Shown piece after piece: positions 32,107-40,639 of a DNA stretch of 64,000 nt. Source of the stretch: Sphingobium sp. 15-1 (GTDB taxonomy: Bacteria > Pseudomonadota > Alphaproteobacteria > Sphingomonadales > Sphingomonadaceae); contig NZ_JABXJG010000003.1 in the NCBI RefSeq assembly GCF_013375535.1, positions 248,001 to 312,000 of the forward strand, written 5' to 3'. The notes beneath the pieces are model-generated. The model ran no database searches. It saw only the letters and a list, made by a program, of their open reading frames with translations, and was not told where the DNA came from. The position numbers were made by a program, and so were the translations under genes. The first letter of the stretch is position 1. Each line of letters starts with the position of its first letter.

Positions 32107-33338
32107 TGAAGGCCAGAATTGAAGAAATGCCATCCCGCATTGAACCAGCCCGTATCGACACGCTGGGTGGTGATTTACCTGATCTCGTCGCAGAGGTTGC
32201 GGCAAAGGCTGAGCGACTGGGGCATTCGTTGCATCCAAAAACCGCGGCGAACCTGTCGGATCTCGTTCGACTGATGAATACTTATTACAGTAATCTCATC
32301 GAAGGCCACAATACGAGGCCGCGCGACATAGAGCGGGCGCTTGCCGGCGCTAGAGACGAGGGGCAGCGAGACCTGCAGCAGGAAGCGGTGGCGCATTATC
32401 GATTACAGGAACGCATCGATCGGCAGGCTGCGTCAGGTGAACTTCCCGATCCCGCTGACCCGGATTTTATCCGGCAATTGCATCGCGACTTCTATGCAGG
32501 CGCGTCGGTCGAGATGCTGACGATCAGAAGCGGTGATCGGTCTTTCACCATGCAACCGGGTGAATGGCGATCCGTCGCTGAGCAGGATGTGGAAGTTGGC
32601 AGGCATTTGCCCCCGACAAGTGCGTGCGTCCCTGCGTTCATGGACTATTTCCACCTTCGATTTGCGTTCGATCCTGCTCCCGGCCGCGTGCTTCAGGGAG
32701 TGGGAAAGGGCAAGGCAAAGCGTCTTCTTGCCACGGCGACTGCCCATCATCGCTTCAACTGGATCCATCCCTTTTCCGATGGCAACGGTCGTGTCAGTCG
32801 CTTGATGAGCCATGCGATGGCGCATGCCAGCGGCATAGGCGCGCATGGCCTTTGGTCGATATCTCGTGGACTGGCGCGCGGTCTTCAGCCTGGCCTAGAC
32901 GGGCGTGGTGAGTATAAGCAGCATATGGCCTGGGCGGATGAAGTTAGACAGGGTGACCGCGATGGTCGCGGCCATTTGTCGCTCAAGGGGCTGGAACTTT
33001 TCACCGGCTGGTTCCTGCGCGTGTGCATCGATCAACTGACCTATATGTCGGACCTGTTCGAACTCGATGCCCTGTCCAAGCGTCTGGATCGCCATGTCGC
33101 CTTGAGCGAAACGCTGCCCAAGGAGAGCGCGCGCCTCCTTCAGGAAGCGTTGATGCGCGGCGAGATTGATCGTGGGGAAGCCGAACGGATCACGCAGATG
33201 CCGGAACGATCGGCCCGTCGTGTGCTCAAGCAACTGATCGACGAAGGACTTCTTGCCTCCGATACGCCGAAAGGGCCAGTTTCCCTAAGATTTCCCAGTG
33301 CGACCCTCGATACGTTGTTTCCGCGCCTGTACGCTTAG
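32106..33338 (+). CDS. Fic family protein (AMPylase type)
   Basis: 410 residues. The inhibitory motif NLIEGHN (S-x-x-x-E-G-H/N) is in the N-terminal helical domain. The full catalytic loop HRFNWIHPFSDGNGRVSRLM carries the catalytic His and the GNGR phosphate-binding Arg residues. A C-terminal winged-helix-like region (PERSARRVLKQLIDEGLLAS) follows. Fic enzymes transfer AMP from ATP to Tyr/Thr hydroxyls of target proteins; autoinhibited versions act in stress or toxin-antitoxin-like roles. All active-site residues are present. It is preceded by four CGGCCAA repeats. Confidence 0.9.
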   Translation: MKARIEEMPSRIEPARIDTLGGDLPDLVAEVAAKAERLGHSLHPKTAANLSDLVRLMNTYYSNLIEGHNTRPRDIERALAGARDEGQRDLQQEAVAHYRLQERIDRQAASGELPDPADPDFIRQLHRDFYAGASVEMLTIRSGDRSFTMQPGEWRSVAEQDVEVGRHLPPTSACVPAFMDYFHLRFAFDPAPGRVLQGVGKGKAKRLLATATAHHRFNWIHPFSDGNGRVSRLMSHAMAHASGIGAHGLWSISRGLARGLQPGLDGRGEYKQHMAWADEVRQGDRDGRGHLSLKGLELFTGWFLRVCIDQLTYMSDLFELDALSKRLDRHVALSETLPKESARLLQEALMRGEIDRGEAERITQMPERSARRVLKQLIDEGLLASDTPKGPVSLRFPSATLDTLFPRLYA

Positions 33339-33378
33339 CGCCTTACGGACTAACGGCGGCAAGAGGATTTTGGGCAGA

Positions 33379-33729
33379 TCAGCAGAACGCTTTCGCCAAA
33401 AGTGAAAGCACCTCTGCCGTCCGTTTTTCGTCAAGGATTGGGACTTTTGCGAAGGGCGGCTTGAGAATCGTCGACTCGAGAAAGCCGACATTCGTAGTAC
33501 CCAGATCGACGTATATGCGGCGACGGCAACGCCACTTTTTGCCGTTCCAAAGACACAATGATGATCCTGAAACCTGATTGCCTGCTTTTTGAGGCGATGC
33601 CCAGGCGACATGGTAATTGGTCATAGAGACAGTAGTCAGGATGCAGATTGTGGCACGGTTCAACGGTAGTGCATCAATCGATACTGCGAATGACAAGGCC
33701 CCAAGTATGTGTTTATCGTCGGCGCTCAT
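33379..33729 (-). CDS. Hypothetical protein
   Basis: 116 codons on the minus strand, convergent to the Fic gene: MSADDKHILGALSFAVSIDA, then SGSSLCLWNGKKWRCRRRIY and FCLAKALL-like hydrophobic end residues. No family is recognised. Amino-acid composition is plausible for a protein and the frame is open, but no strong ribosome binding site is seen. The rest of 33339-33873 holds the promoter region of the following tetR-like gene. Confidence 0.35.
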   Translation of the reverse strand: MSADDKHILGALSFAVSIDALPLNRATICILTTVSMTNYHVAWASPQKAGNQVSGSSLCLWNGKKWRCRRRIYVDLGTTNVGFLESTILKPPFAKVPILDEKRTAEVLSLLAKAFC

Positions 33730-33873
33730 TCGCGGTTACATCACATACCAATCCTCGGCAAGTTCCCGTTTGTCAGGTGGGAATCCAGTTTGATGCTTTA
33801 TGGTCAGTCCTCACCGTCGACGCAAGCTTGAGATATGCTAGAGACTCAAGCGATTTCCGACTATGATAGGCCG

Positions 33874-34981
33874 ATGGGATATCGCGTCGCCGAAAAAACA
33901 AAGCTCAATCTGATCATTGCGGCGGAGGAATTGGTCGCCATTCATGGACTAGGTGGTGTTTCCGCCAGGGAGATAGCCAGACGCAGCGGCAAGAAGAATA
34001 ATGTAGTTGTCCAGTATCATTTCAACTCAATCGACCAGCTTTACGACGAGGTCGTCAAGTTCAGAATGGCACAACTGGAGGCCATTCGAGCTGCCCGCGT
34101 GATCGGCTGCGATCTCGATGATCTTGGCATCGACGAGTTGGTCGCGCTGGTTTGCCTGCCCCATCTTCAGATCCGCGATAGCGATGGCCGTTATTCCTAC
34201 GCGGCGTTCCTGTGCCATTATCTGAGTTTCAGCCAGCCCGCGGCGCCCGATCAGCGCCACACGCAGGTGTTCGAGATGATGCAGAATATGGGCATCTATC
34301 GTGATGGCTGGATGGCGGGCACCGCGCCCGCGGCGGCGCCATGGGACATCACCAAAGCGCAGAAGATTGACCTGACAAAGCGGAAATGGGAACTTTATCA
34401 GGTCTCAAAGGACTTTTCGCAGTCGAAGGATCTGGCGGCGGCCCAACCCGACAAGCTCAGGGAAATGCAGGCCCTGTTCTATGCAGAGGCGGAAAAGGCG
34501 AAGATCCTGCCGATCCATGGCATCATGGACGGTGCACAGGGCCGCCCCTCTCTGGCGGAAGGGCGGACCAGCTTCACCTATCATGCGGGGCTGACGAGGG
34601 TGCCGGAAAATACCGCGCCGCATGTCATCGGCCGGTCCTTCGACATTACCGCCGACATGGAGATTCCGGCGGGCGGCACGACCAACGGCGTCATCGTCAC
34701 GCAGGGCGGCCGGTTCGGCGGCTACGCCCTCTATGTGAAGGATGGAAAGCCCGTATTCCACTATAACATGACCAATGACATGCAATATCGAATCGCGTCG
34801 CAGACCGACCTGACGCCGGGCAGGCATCAACTGGTCATGCACCTTGTGCTCGACAAACCCGAACGCGGATCGGGTGGCGTGGTGACGCTGCTGCTGGATG
34901 GTGAGGCGATCGGCAACGGCCGGGTGGAGCATACGCACCGCGCCTGGATATCGAACGCCGAAGGTTTCGATGTGGGTGAGG
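33874..34981 (+). pseudogene. TetR N-terminus fused in frame to arylsulfatase C-terminus (5' part)
   Basis: Residues 1 to about 120 are a TetR-type regulator: helix-turn-helix GLGGVSAREIARRSGKKNNV, then VQYHFNSIDQLYDEVVKF. From about 34240 the same frame becomes an arylsulfatase C-terminal region: RHTQVFEMMQNMGIYRDGWM, then a lectin-like beta domain (GRSFDITADMEIPAGGTTNG; HQLVMHLVLDKP). The sulfatase catalytic N-terminal half is absent, so neither half is a complete protein. An in-frame deletion fusion is the simplest reading. ATG 33874 is preferred for TetR. The ORF is interrupted after FDVGE by IS1634 copy 2. Confidence 0.75.
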
Positions 34982-36910
34982 CCCAACTTGAACACCGCAT
35001 TTCAAAAAGATATTTTTAATCAATATGTTGTGCGGTCGCGCGCGGTCCTTAGCACCACATGGGAGCTTTGCGCGTGAGGGCAGCTTATGCGGTTGGATTT
35101 TCGTGGATGTTGGCTGGCAGAGCGACGCCGGCGGCCTGGAACACCGCGCCGACCATGCCGGCCGTAGGTGTCCGGATTGTGATGTCCTTGCCGTCCTTGT
35201 GGAGGGTCACTTTCTGCAGACGGTCGAGATCGTTGAGCAGCGGCTGCCATTCCGGCTTCAGGTCGCGGGCCGCGCAGAGCCGGGACAATTCATGGGATAG
35301 TAGCAAGGCCATGAACGAGCAGAAGACATGGCCGCGGATGGCTGCGTCGGATTGATGGAACACGGGCCGCGTGTCGTAGGTAGCCTTGGCCTTGTAGAAC
35401 AGGTTTTCGACCTGAAGCAGGTCACGATAGCGGATCACCGCCTGCAAGGGCGTGATTTTGGTATTGGTGCGGATCACGCTGATGCCGTCGAAGCGCGCCT
35501 CATCGGCCAGCTTGCCGACATCGACCTCGAAGCTGGCGCCCTTGTCCTTGCCGCTTTTGCGCAGATACCGGCGGTAGGCCGAGTTTCCGACCAGCGCCTT
35601 GTCCCCCTTCTTGAGCTGGACCTGGAGGGCATCGATGATCGCCTGTCGATCGGCCTTGTCTTTCTTCGCCTCTTTTTCGTTGAGGGTGACGATGTAGCGC
35701 GGAGCGTCGCTCCCTTTCCCGATGCGCACTTCCTTGATCAGAAGTTGTGTCTCGCCAGCCTGCCGGTCGAGCGCCAGCGGCACCATCGGCGCGGCGTCAT
35801 TGAGAACGATGTCGCGCACCATGCTGTCCGACCGCTCACGGGCGCCCAGGATATATTCCATGCCCTGCGCCTCGAGCGCGGCAATGGTCTCCTTGCTGAT
35901 CATGCCCCGGTCAGCAACGACGCAGGCACGCGTGACACCAAAGCGGGAGCGCAGACGCTCGACAATGGGCAGCAGCACGGTCACGTCGGCGGTGTTGCCG
36001 GGCACCATCTCCGTGCAGATCGGGCAGCCTTGCGCATCGACCACCAGCGCCAGGATCATCTGCGCCAGGTCAGGCCGATAGTCTTTGGAATAGCCTCGCT
36101 TGCCCAGCGTCTCGCCACCAACGCCGTAGAAGGACAGCGAGGTGGTGTCCATGAAGACGAGGCTGAGGTCGGTGAACAGATCGCGCCGCCGAGCGAACAG
36201 CCTCTCCTCGATCTCATCCTTCACGCAGCGCGGTGCCAGCGCGCCTTGCGCCTTCTCCTCGAGTTCCTCGCCCAGCCAGGCCATGGCGCGGTAGAACTGG
36301 TGCAGGGCAAGACCTTGTGCGCCATCGATCTGGTAACTCTGCATCCAGTCGAGACAGGAGCGGTCCGAACCCGAGACGAACAGCTGGTGCAGCGTCGCCA
36401 CGAACACCGCCCGTTCGACAGCAAAGCCGAACTGGCGGTCCTGGAGCAGATCCTCCAGCACCTCCGCAATCCCAAGCCGCTCCCACAGTCGGCCAAACAG
36501 GAGCGGACCGCCAATACGTCGGGCGTCAAGATCCGTAGGATTGTTGTCGAGCGCGCTCAGGACCATGGCCCGCTCGCTGAAACGGCCGATCGAGGCAATC
36601 AGGCGATCGAGATCACCAGCGGCAAGGACGGCGTCCTTGCGACCAAGGTTGCGGATGATATGTTGCTTCGTGCGCCCGCCTTCGCGGACATTCTCCACCA
36701 GGTAGAGATAGGTGTAGCCCTTGATGGTCTTCTCGCGCACGAACATGAGCGAATAGCACCGCAATTATCGGCACAGAGTCAACAAAATAAGGACATATGG
36801 CAAAATTATTTAGCACCACATATTTTTCGCGCGGAAATGCGGCCTACTGTATTTCAATGACTTGCCGATGATCGTTCGGCATCCGTTCCGCATCAGGTGT
36901 TCAACTTGGG
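34982..36910 (-). mobile_element. IS1634-family element, copy 2
   Basis: 1929 bp, inverted relative to copy 1 and identical in every part compared, including the terminal repeats (CCCAACTTGAACACC at 34982). TGAGG flanks both ends (34977-34981 and 36911-36915). Removing the element and one TGAGG restores the sulfatase reading frame. Confidence 0.92.
35085..36746 (-). CDS. IS1634-family transposase (copy 2)
   Basis: 553 residues, the same translation as copy 1, with both catalytic Asp motifs (LVFMDTTSLSF, CVVADRGMIS). Complete frame. The long plus-strand frame opposite it (35328-36860) is an antisense shadow. Confidence 0.9.
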   Translation of the reverse strand: MFVREKTIKGYTYLYLVENVREGGRTKQHIIRNLGRKDAVLAAGDLDRLIASIGRFSERAMVLSALDNNPTDLDARRIGGPLLFGRLWERLGIAEVLEDLLQDRQFGFAVERAVFVATLHQLFVSGSDRSCLDWMQSYQIDGAQGLALHQFYRAMAWLGEELEEKAQGALAPRCVKDEIEERLFARRRDLFTDLSLVFMDTTSLSFYGVGGETLGKRGYSKDYRPDLAQMILALVVDAQGCPICTEMVPGNTADVTVLLPIVERLRSRFGVTRACVVADRGMISKETIAALEAQGMEYILGARERSDSMVRDIVLNDAAPMVPLALDRQAGETQLLIKEVRIGKGSDAPRYIVTLNEKEAKKDKADRQAIIDALQVQLKKGDKALVGNSAYRRYLRKSGKDKGASFEVDVGKLADEARFDGISVIRTNTKITPLQAVIRYRDLLQVENLFYKAKATYDTRPVFHQSDAAIRGHVFCSFMALLLSHELSRLCAARDLKPEWQPLLNDLDRLQKVTLHKDGKDITIRTPTAGMVGAVFQAAGVALPANIHENPTA

Positions 36911-36915
36911 TGAGG

Positions 36916-37004
36916 ATACGCTGACGCCGATAAACGACGACTACAAGATTTCGGAGAGTCGCTTCAACGCAAGGCTTGAAAGCGTGCGCATCGATCTCAA
37001 ATGA
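36916..37004 (+). pseudogene. Arylsulfatase C-terminus, 3' part of the split gene
   Basis: After the second TGAGG the frame continues from ...FDVGE as DTLTPINDDYKISESRFNAR, then LESVRIDLK and stop. This is the usual end of arylsulfatases of this type (V-G-E-D-T-x-T-P-x-x-x-D-Y). It proves that IS1634 copy 2 inserted into a pre-existing fused ORF. Confidence 0.75.
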
Positions 37005-37010
37005 CCAATT

Positions 37011-37045
37011 GGGGGAGGGGCTTGCTTGAAGCAACGCCTCCCCCC
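37011..37045. terminator. Hairpin between convergent sulfatase remnant and ferredoxin gene
   Basis: GGGGGAGG (37011-37018) pairs with CCTCCCCC (37037-37044); the loop contains the palindrome TTGCTTGAAGCAA. Strong GC stem, no T-run. Probably ends transcription of the P450-ferredoxin operon. Confidence 0.55.
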
Positions 37046-37078
37046 TATAGATCTAATATATAGACCTAATATGAGGTG

Positions 37079-37396
37079 CTAATCTTCGGGGGCGATCGTA
37101 AACGATAATCCCTCCATATGCCTGTCCACGATCAATTGGCATGCGAGCCGTGACGCCGAAAGGCGGGATGAAGAACTCTCAAGCAATTCATCCTCGTCCG
37201 CAGATGGTGGCGTGAAATGATCCGACCAGTCGTCCTGGACATAGATGTGGCAGGTCGCGCAAGAACAGCATCCGCCGCACAGCGCGAGCAATTCATCGAC
37301 GCCGGCGCTGGGGATGCCTTCCATAATGCTCAGCCCTTCCTCGACATTGATGGAAGAGATTCGGCCGTCGCGCAGCGCGATATGGATCATCGGCAT
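37079..37396 (-). CDS. 2Fe-2S ferredoxin (putidaredoxin/adrenodoxin type)
   Basis: 105 residues. The plant/vertebrate-type 2Fe-2S motif is CGGCCSCATCHIYV with a fourth Cys in SRLACQLI. It opens MPMIHIALRDGRISSINVEE, like putidaredoxin. It should deliver electrons to the P450 whose gene ends 10 bases upstream; ATG 37396 gives that spacing, with a GAGG-type ribosome site. The matching NADH-ferredoxin reductase is not in the window. Confidence 0.9.
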   Translation of the reverse strand: MPMIHIALRDGRISSINVEEGLSIMEGIPSAGVDELLALCGGCCSCATCHIYVQDDWSDHFTPPSADEDELLESSSSRLSASRLACQLIVDRHMEGLSFTIAPED

Positions 37397-37406
37397 GATC
37401 GCAACC

Positions 37407-38666
37407 TCACGCCGGCCAGACGAGGGGAACATTGTCGACGGCAGCGACAATACCGGAATGATAGGCCGGACTTTCCCCGTCCTTGAAGCCGAAACTCGGT
37501 ATCCGCTCGAGCCATTCCTCAAGGGTCACGATCACCTCCATGCGGGCGAGATGCAGACCTGCGCAGCGATGGGGGCCGCCGCCGAACGTGCTGTGTGAAA
37601 TGCCACGCCTTTCGAGATTGATCCGCCAGGGATCAGGATTTAGCGTTTCGTCCAGGCCGTGCAAGGCGGTGGGCAGCAGGATCATGTCCCCGCGCTTGAG
37701 GGAAAGTCCCTTATATTCCTGATCCTTCGCCACCATGCGCGCTTCCGACACGACCGGGAAGCGGCGGAACATCTCCTCCGCGCTGCGCATCAGGGCGAGA
37801 CTGTCCTGGCGCAATTCATCCACCAACGCGGGGTTCTTCGCCAGGTGGATCATCATGAAGCTGAGGAAATTAACGACGGTGTCCAGCCCGCCCAGAAGAA
37901 GCAGCGAGATCAGTCCCAACGCCTTGTCATGGCTGATCGGTGCGCCGTTGATCTCGGCATTCACCATGATGGTGATGAGGTCTTCGCGGTCGCTTCCCCG
38001 TCGCGCATGGATGATCGGTTCGACATAGGCGAAGAAGCCGTCATTGCCCGCTTGCAGGTCCGTCGCCATTTCTTCGGGCGTATGGCCTTCGGGCCGCGTC
38101 ATCATGCGGGCATAGCGGCTGAGTGTCGGCACATCCTCCATCGGAAGATCAGCGAGCGCCATGAACACCTTGACCGGAAAAACATTGGCATAGTCGGCCG
38201 CAAAGTCGCACTCGCCCTGCGCGACGAAGCCTTCGATCAGTTCGACCGCGATGGCGCGGACCTTGTCCTCCACCTTGCGAATCTGGGCCAGGCTGAGGCC
38301 CTTGTCGAGCGCCTTCCGATAAGGCGTGTGCTCGGGCGGGTCCATGCGGGTGGGCACCATCTGATATTTCTCGCCGGCTTCTTTCGGCAGGAAAATCACT
38401 TCGCTCGAAAAGCGTGAGGGATCGCTATAGACGTCACGCACAGTGTCGCCGTTGGTCGCGATCCAGTGGCCGCCGGTAAAAGGTGTCCAGACAAGGTCGG
38501 GGACGCGCGGCTTCTGGATGCTCTTCCAGGCCTCGTGATAGCCCTGCTCGATCCCGTCCAGCGCATACATGTCGATTTCATACACATGATCGTCGGGCAC
38601 ATGGGCCGGTTTTGCCGCGCGGCTGCGTGGGGGAGGGGCGGTGCGGTCGTCGGATATCGTTGCCAA
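37407..38666 (-). CDS. Cytochrome P450, CYP101-like (P450cam relative)
   Basis: About 419 residues. The I-helix LLLLGGLDTVVNFLSFMM is nearly that of P450cam. ExxR is in EEMFRRFPVV, and the heme-binding loop FGGGPHRCAGLHLARME has the Cys ligand. It should hydroxylate an unactivated carbon of a hydrophobic, perhaps terpenoid, substrate using electrons from the adjacent ferredoxin. The start is taken as TTG 38666 because AGGAG lies 7-8 bases upstream; the frame continues up to 38729 but would run over the MerR palindrome. Divergent from the MerR gene. Confidence 0.93.
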   Translation of the reverse strand: MATISDDRTAPPPRSRAAKPAHVPDDHVYEIDMYALDGIEQGYHEAWKSIQKPRVPDLVWTPFTGGHWIATNGDTVRDVYSDPSRFSSEVIFLPKEAGEKYQMVPTRMDPPEHTPYRKALDKGLSLAQIRKVEDKVRAIAVELIEGFVAQGECDFAADYANVFPVKVFMALADLPMEDVPTLSRYARMMTRPEGHTPEEMATDLQAGNDGFFAYVEPIIHARRGSDREDLITIMVNAEINGAPISHDKALGLISLLLLGGLDTVVNFLSFMMIHLAKNPALVDELRQDSLALMRSAEEMFRRFPVVSEARMVAKDQEYKGLSLKRGDMILLPTALHGLDETLNPDPWRINLERRGISHSTFGGGPHRCAGLHLARMEVIVTLEEWLERIPSFGFKDGESPAYHSGIVAAVDNVPLVWPA

Positions 38667-38709
38667 GGCTGCTCTCCTGTCGCTGGCCGATATGGCAATA
38701 TCAGCGTTG

Positions 38710-38728
38710 TGCGTGTAAGTTACACGCA
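38710..38728. promoter_or_regulatory. Perfect 19-bp palindrome, candidate MerR operator
   Basis: TGCGTGTAAGTTACACGCA is perfectly symmetric around a central G. It lies in the divergent P450/MerR intergenic region, about 43 bases upstream of the P450 start. MerR-type regulators bind such dyads between -35 and -10; assignment to the adjacent regulator is inferred. Confidence 0.65.
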
Positions 38729-38752
38729 TGAACGGGCGCCTGCAATGATTCT

Positions 38753-38770
38753 TTCAACGCATACGTTGAT
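38753..38770. promoter_or_regulatory. Island operator site A (TTCAAC-N6-GTTGAT)
   Basis: TTCAACGCATACGTTGAT, a variant of the 18-bp dyad repeated at 41468, 43872, 48961 and 48995. It lies between the P450 and MerR genes, suggesting that this pair also belongs to the TetR-controlled set. Confidence 0.6.
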
Positions 38771-38804
38771 ATGCAATGGCGGTGTTGAGGGAGATGCTTT
38801 GCGG

Positions 38805-39512
38805 ATGAAGATGCGCGAACTGGAAGAGCGGACGGGCGTGGACCGGGAGGTGATCCGCATACTCATCCGCGAAGGGCTGCTGCCGCAGCCGGAGCGCCCC
38901 GCCCGGAACGCGGCCGAATATGATGAAAACCATGTGAGAGGCATTGCCGCGGTCCGCGAGCTTCAGAAAGGCGCGCGGCTGACGATCAAGCAGATCAAGG
39001 CGCTAATGAATGGGGATGGGGGTCAGCCGCTTGCTCCAAGTTCGCCCTATGCGCATCTTGAACAACTGCTCTCACACCGCTTCGGACTCGATACTGCGCC
39101 GACCGTATCTCTGGCGTCGCTCCAGCAACGCCATTCCGCCGCCGAGCGTGACGCCCAGGCCTTTGCGCAGATGGATATGCTCGACATGCGGGAAGGAGCG
39201 GATGGCCCCGAACTCAGCCTGCCCGATGCGCGCCTTGTCGAGATATGGGGCCGCATCCGTGAAGCCGGTTTTGTGGATGAGAATGGCTTCCCGCCGGAGA
39301 ATATTGCCTTCTACAAGGCGTTGGCCGAACAGGTCGCGGCGCATGAAGCAGCGATCTTCTTCAATGCCAGCGATGGCCGGATCGAAGAGGAGAAGGCGGC
39401 GGCGATGCTGCACACCGCTCTTCCCCTGATGCTCGATTTTTTCGGTCTGCTGCGTATCAAGGCGTTCATGCGGCTGGTCAATGCCGCAACCAGCCCCGAT
39501 GCGGCGGCCTAG
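38805..39512 (+). CDS. MerR-family transcriptional regulator
   Basis: About 235 residues. The N-terminal MerR winged helix (MKMRELEERTGVDREVIRIL, IREGLLPQPERPARNAAEYD) is followed by a dimerisation helix and a larger ligand-like C-terminal domain without metal-binding Cys clusters, so an organic effector is likely. ATG 38805 is the probable start; frames further upstream are antisense to P450. Divergent from the P450 operon and preceded by a 19-bp palindrome, it is the likely local activator. Its last codon overlaps the converging ribBA-like stop by 3 bases. Confidence 0.82.
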   Translation: MKMRELEERTGVDREVIRILIREGLLPQPERPARNAAEYDENHVRGIAAVRELQKGARLTIKQIKALMNGDGGQPLAPSSPYAHLEQLLSHRFGLDTAPTVSLASLQQRHSAAERDAQAFAQMDMLDMREGADGPELSLPDARLVEIWGRIREAGFVDENGFPPENIAFYKALAEQVAAHEAAIFFNASDGRIEEEKAAAMLHTALPLMLDFFGLLRIKAFMRLVNAATSPDAAA

Positions 39513-40639
39513 GACACCAGCCGCACGCCATTTTCAACCAGCGGGCGCTTGGCGACGACGGTCAGCCCGAACCCTTCGAGCGCGGTCAGCTTGCCGGTGC
39601 TGGAGGTCAGCAGCACCATCTCGCCGACGCCCAGATCCTGCAGGATTTGCGCGCCGATGCCATAGTCGCGATAGCCGTGCGTGTCGGCATAGGCCTTTCG
39701 GTTGCCCTTGATCCGTTCCGAGATCGAGGTCGGACTGGGATCCCGCACAAAGACGGCCACGGCCGGGCCATCATAATTGGCCAGTTCCCTGAGCGCGGCG
39801 GGCACATAGTCGCGATGAGCGGCCCGCCAGCCAAGGACGTCGGCGGTAAGGTCGAGTTGATGGACGCGCACCAGCGTGGGACGGTCTTTGCTGGGCGTGC
39901 CGCGCACCAGCGCGACATGCTCACCGCCATCGATGACGTTGCGATAGACGATGATGCGAAAGTCGCCATACCAGCTTTCGAACGGCGCTTCGGCGACCCG
40001 TTCGACCAGCGATTCGAACCGCCGCCGATAAGCGATGAGGTCGGCGATGGTGCCGATATTCAGATCATGTTCCTTGGCGAATGCGATCAACTCGGGCAGC
40101 CGGCTCATCGATCCGTCATCGTTCATGACCTCGCAAATGACGCCGGCCGGCGTCAGGCCCGCGAGGCGCGAGATGTCGACCGCCGCCTCCGTATGGCCCG
40201 CGCGCACCAACACGCCGCCGTCGCGCGCGGTCAGGGGAAAGACGTGGCCGGGCGACACCACGTCCCGCGCGCCCTTGGTGGGATCGACGGCGACCGCGAT
40301 CGTGTGGGCGCGATCATGGGCGGAAATGCCGGTGGTCACGCCCTCGCGCGCTTCGATGGAGACGGTGAACGCCGTTCCATGGCCGCTTTCGTTGCGCGGT
40401 GCCATGGGCGACAGGCTGAGCGTGCGGGCGCGCTCCTGCGTCATGGCAAGGCAGATCAGGCCGCGCGCATGCTTGGCCATGAAGTTGATGATGCGCGGCG
40501 TTGCAAACTGCGCGGGAATGATGACGTCGCCCTCATTCTCGCGGTCCGGCGCATCGATGAGAATATAGGGCAATCCGTTGCGGGCGTCCTCGATGATGCG
40601 CTCGATCGGTGCGATGCCGTCAACTCGGGTCATGGTCAT
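39509..40639 (-). CDS. RibBA-like protein: DHBP synthase with degenerate GTP cyclohydrolase II domain
   Basis: Residues 1 to about 210 are a complete 3,4-dihydroxy-2-butanone-4-phosphate synthase: ILIDAPDRENEGDVIIPAQF, NESGHGTAFTVSIEAREGVT, SPGHVFPLTARDGGVLVRAG. The C-terminal half has the GTP cyclohydrolase II fold outline but lacks the three zinc Cys: where the family has H-S-E-C-x-T-G-D...C-D-C it reads VRVHQLDLTADVLGWRAAHR. So only the ribulose-5-phosphate step of riboflavin synthesis is predicted. It overlaps the DUF2889 gene by 20 bases. In this island it probably raises flavin supply for the flavin monooxygenases (inference). Confidence 0.85.
   Translation of the reverse strand: MTMTRVDGIAPIERIIEDARNGLPYILIDAPDRENEGDVIIPAQFATPRIINFMAKHARGLICLAMTQERARTLSLSPMAPRNESGHGTAFTVSIEAREGVTTGISAHDRAHTIAVAVDPTKGARDVVSPGHVFPLTARDGGVLVRAGHTEAAVDISRLAGLTPAGVICEVMNDDGSMSRLPELIAFAKEHDLNIGTIADLIAYRRRFESLVERVAEAPFESWYGDFRIIVYRNVIDGGEHVALVRGTPSKDRPTLVRVHQLDLTADVLGWRAAHRDYVPAALRELANYDGPAVAVFVRDPSPTSISERIKGNRKAYADTHGYRDYGIGAQILQDLGVGEMVLLTSSTGKLTALEGFGLTVVAKRPLVENGVRLVS

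Noticed and set aside
35328..36860. 510-codon frame opposite IS1634 transposase (and its twin at 19795-21327)
   Set aside because: Antisense shadows of an IS1634 transposase with clear DDE motifs; present in both copies only because the copies are identical.
19745..36910. Composite transposon bounded by IS1634 copies
   Set aside because: Each copy has its own 5-bp target duplication and the outer flanks do not match each other, so the pair did not move as one unit.
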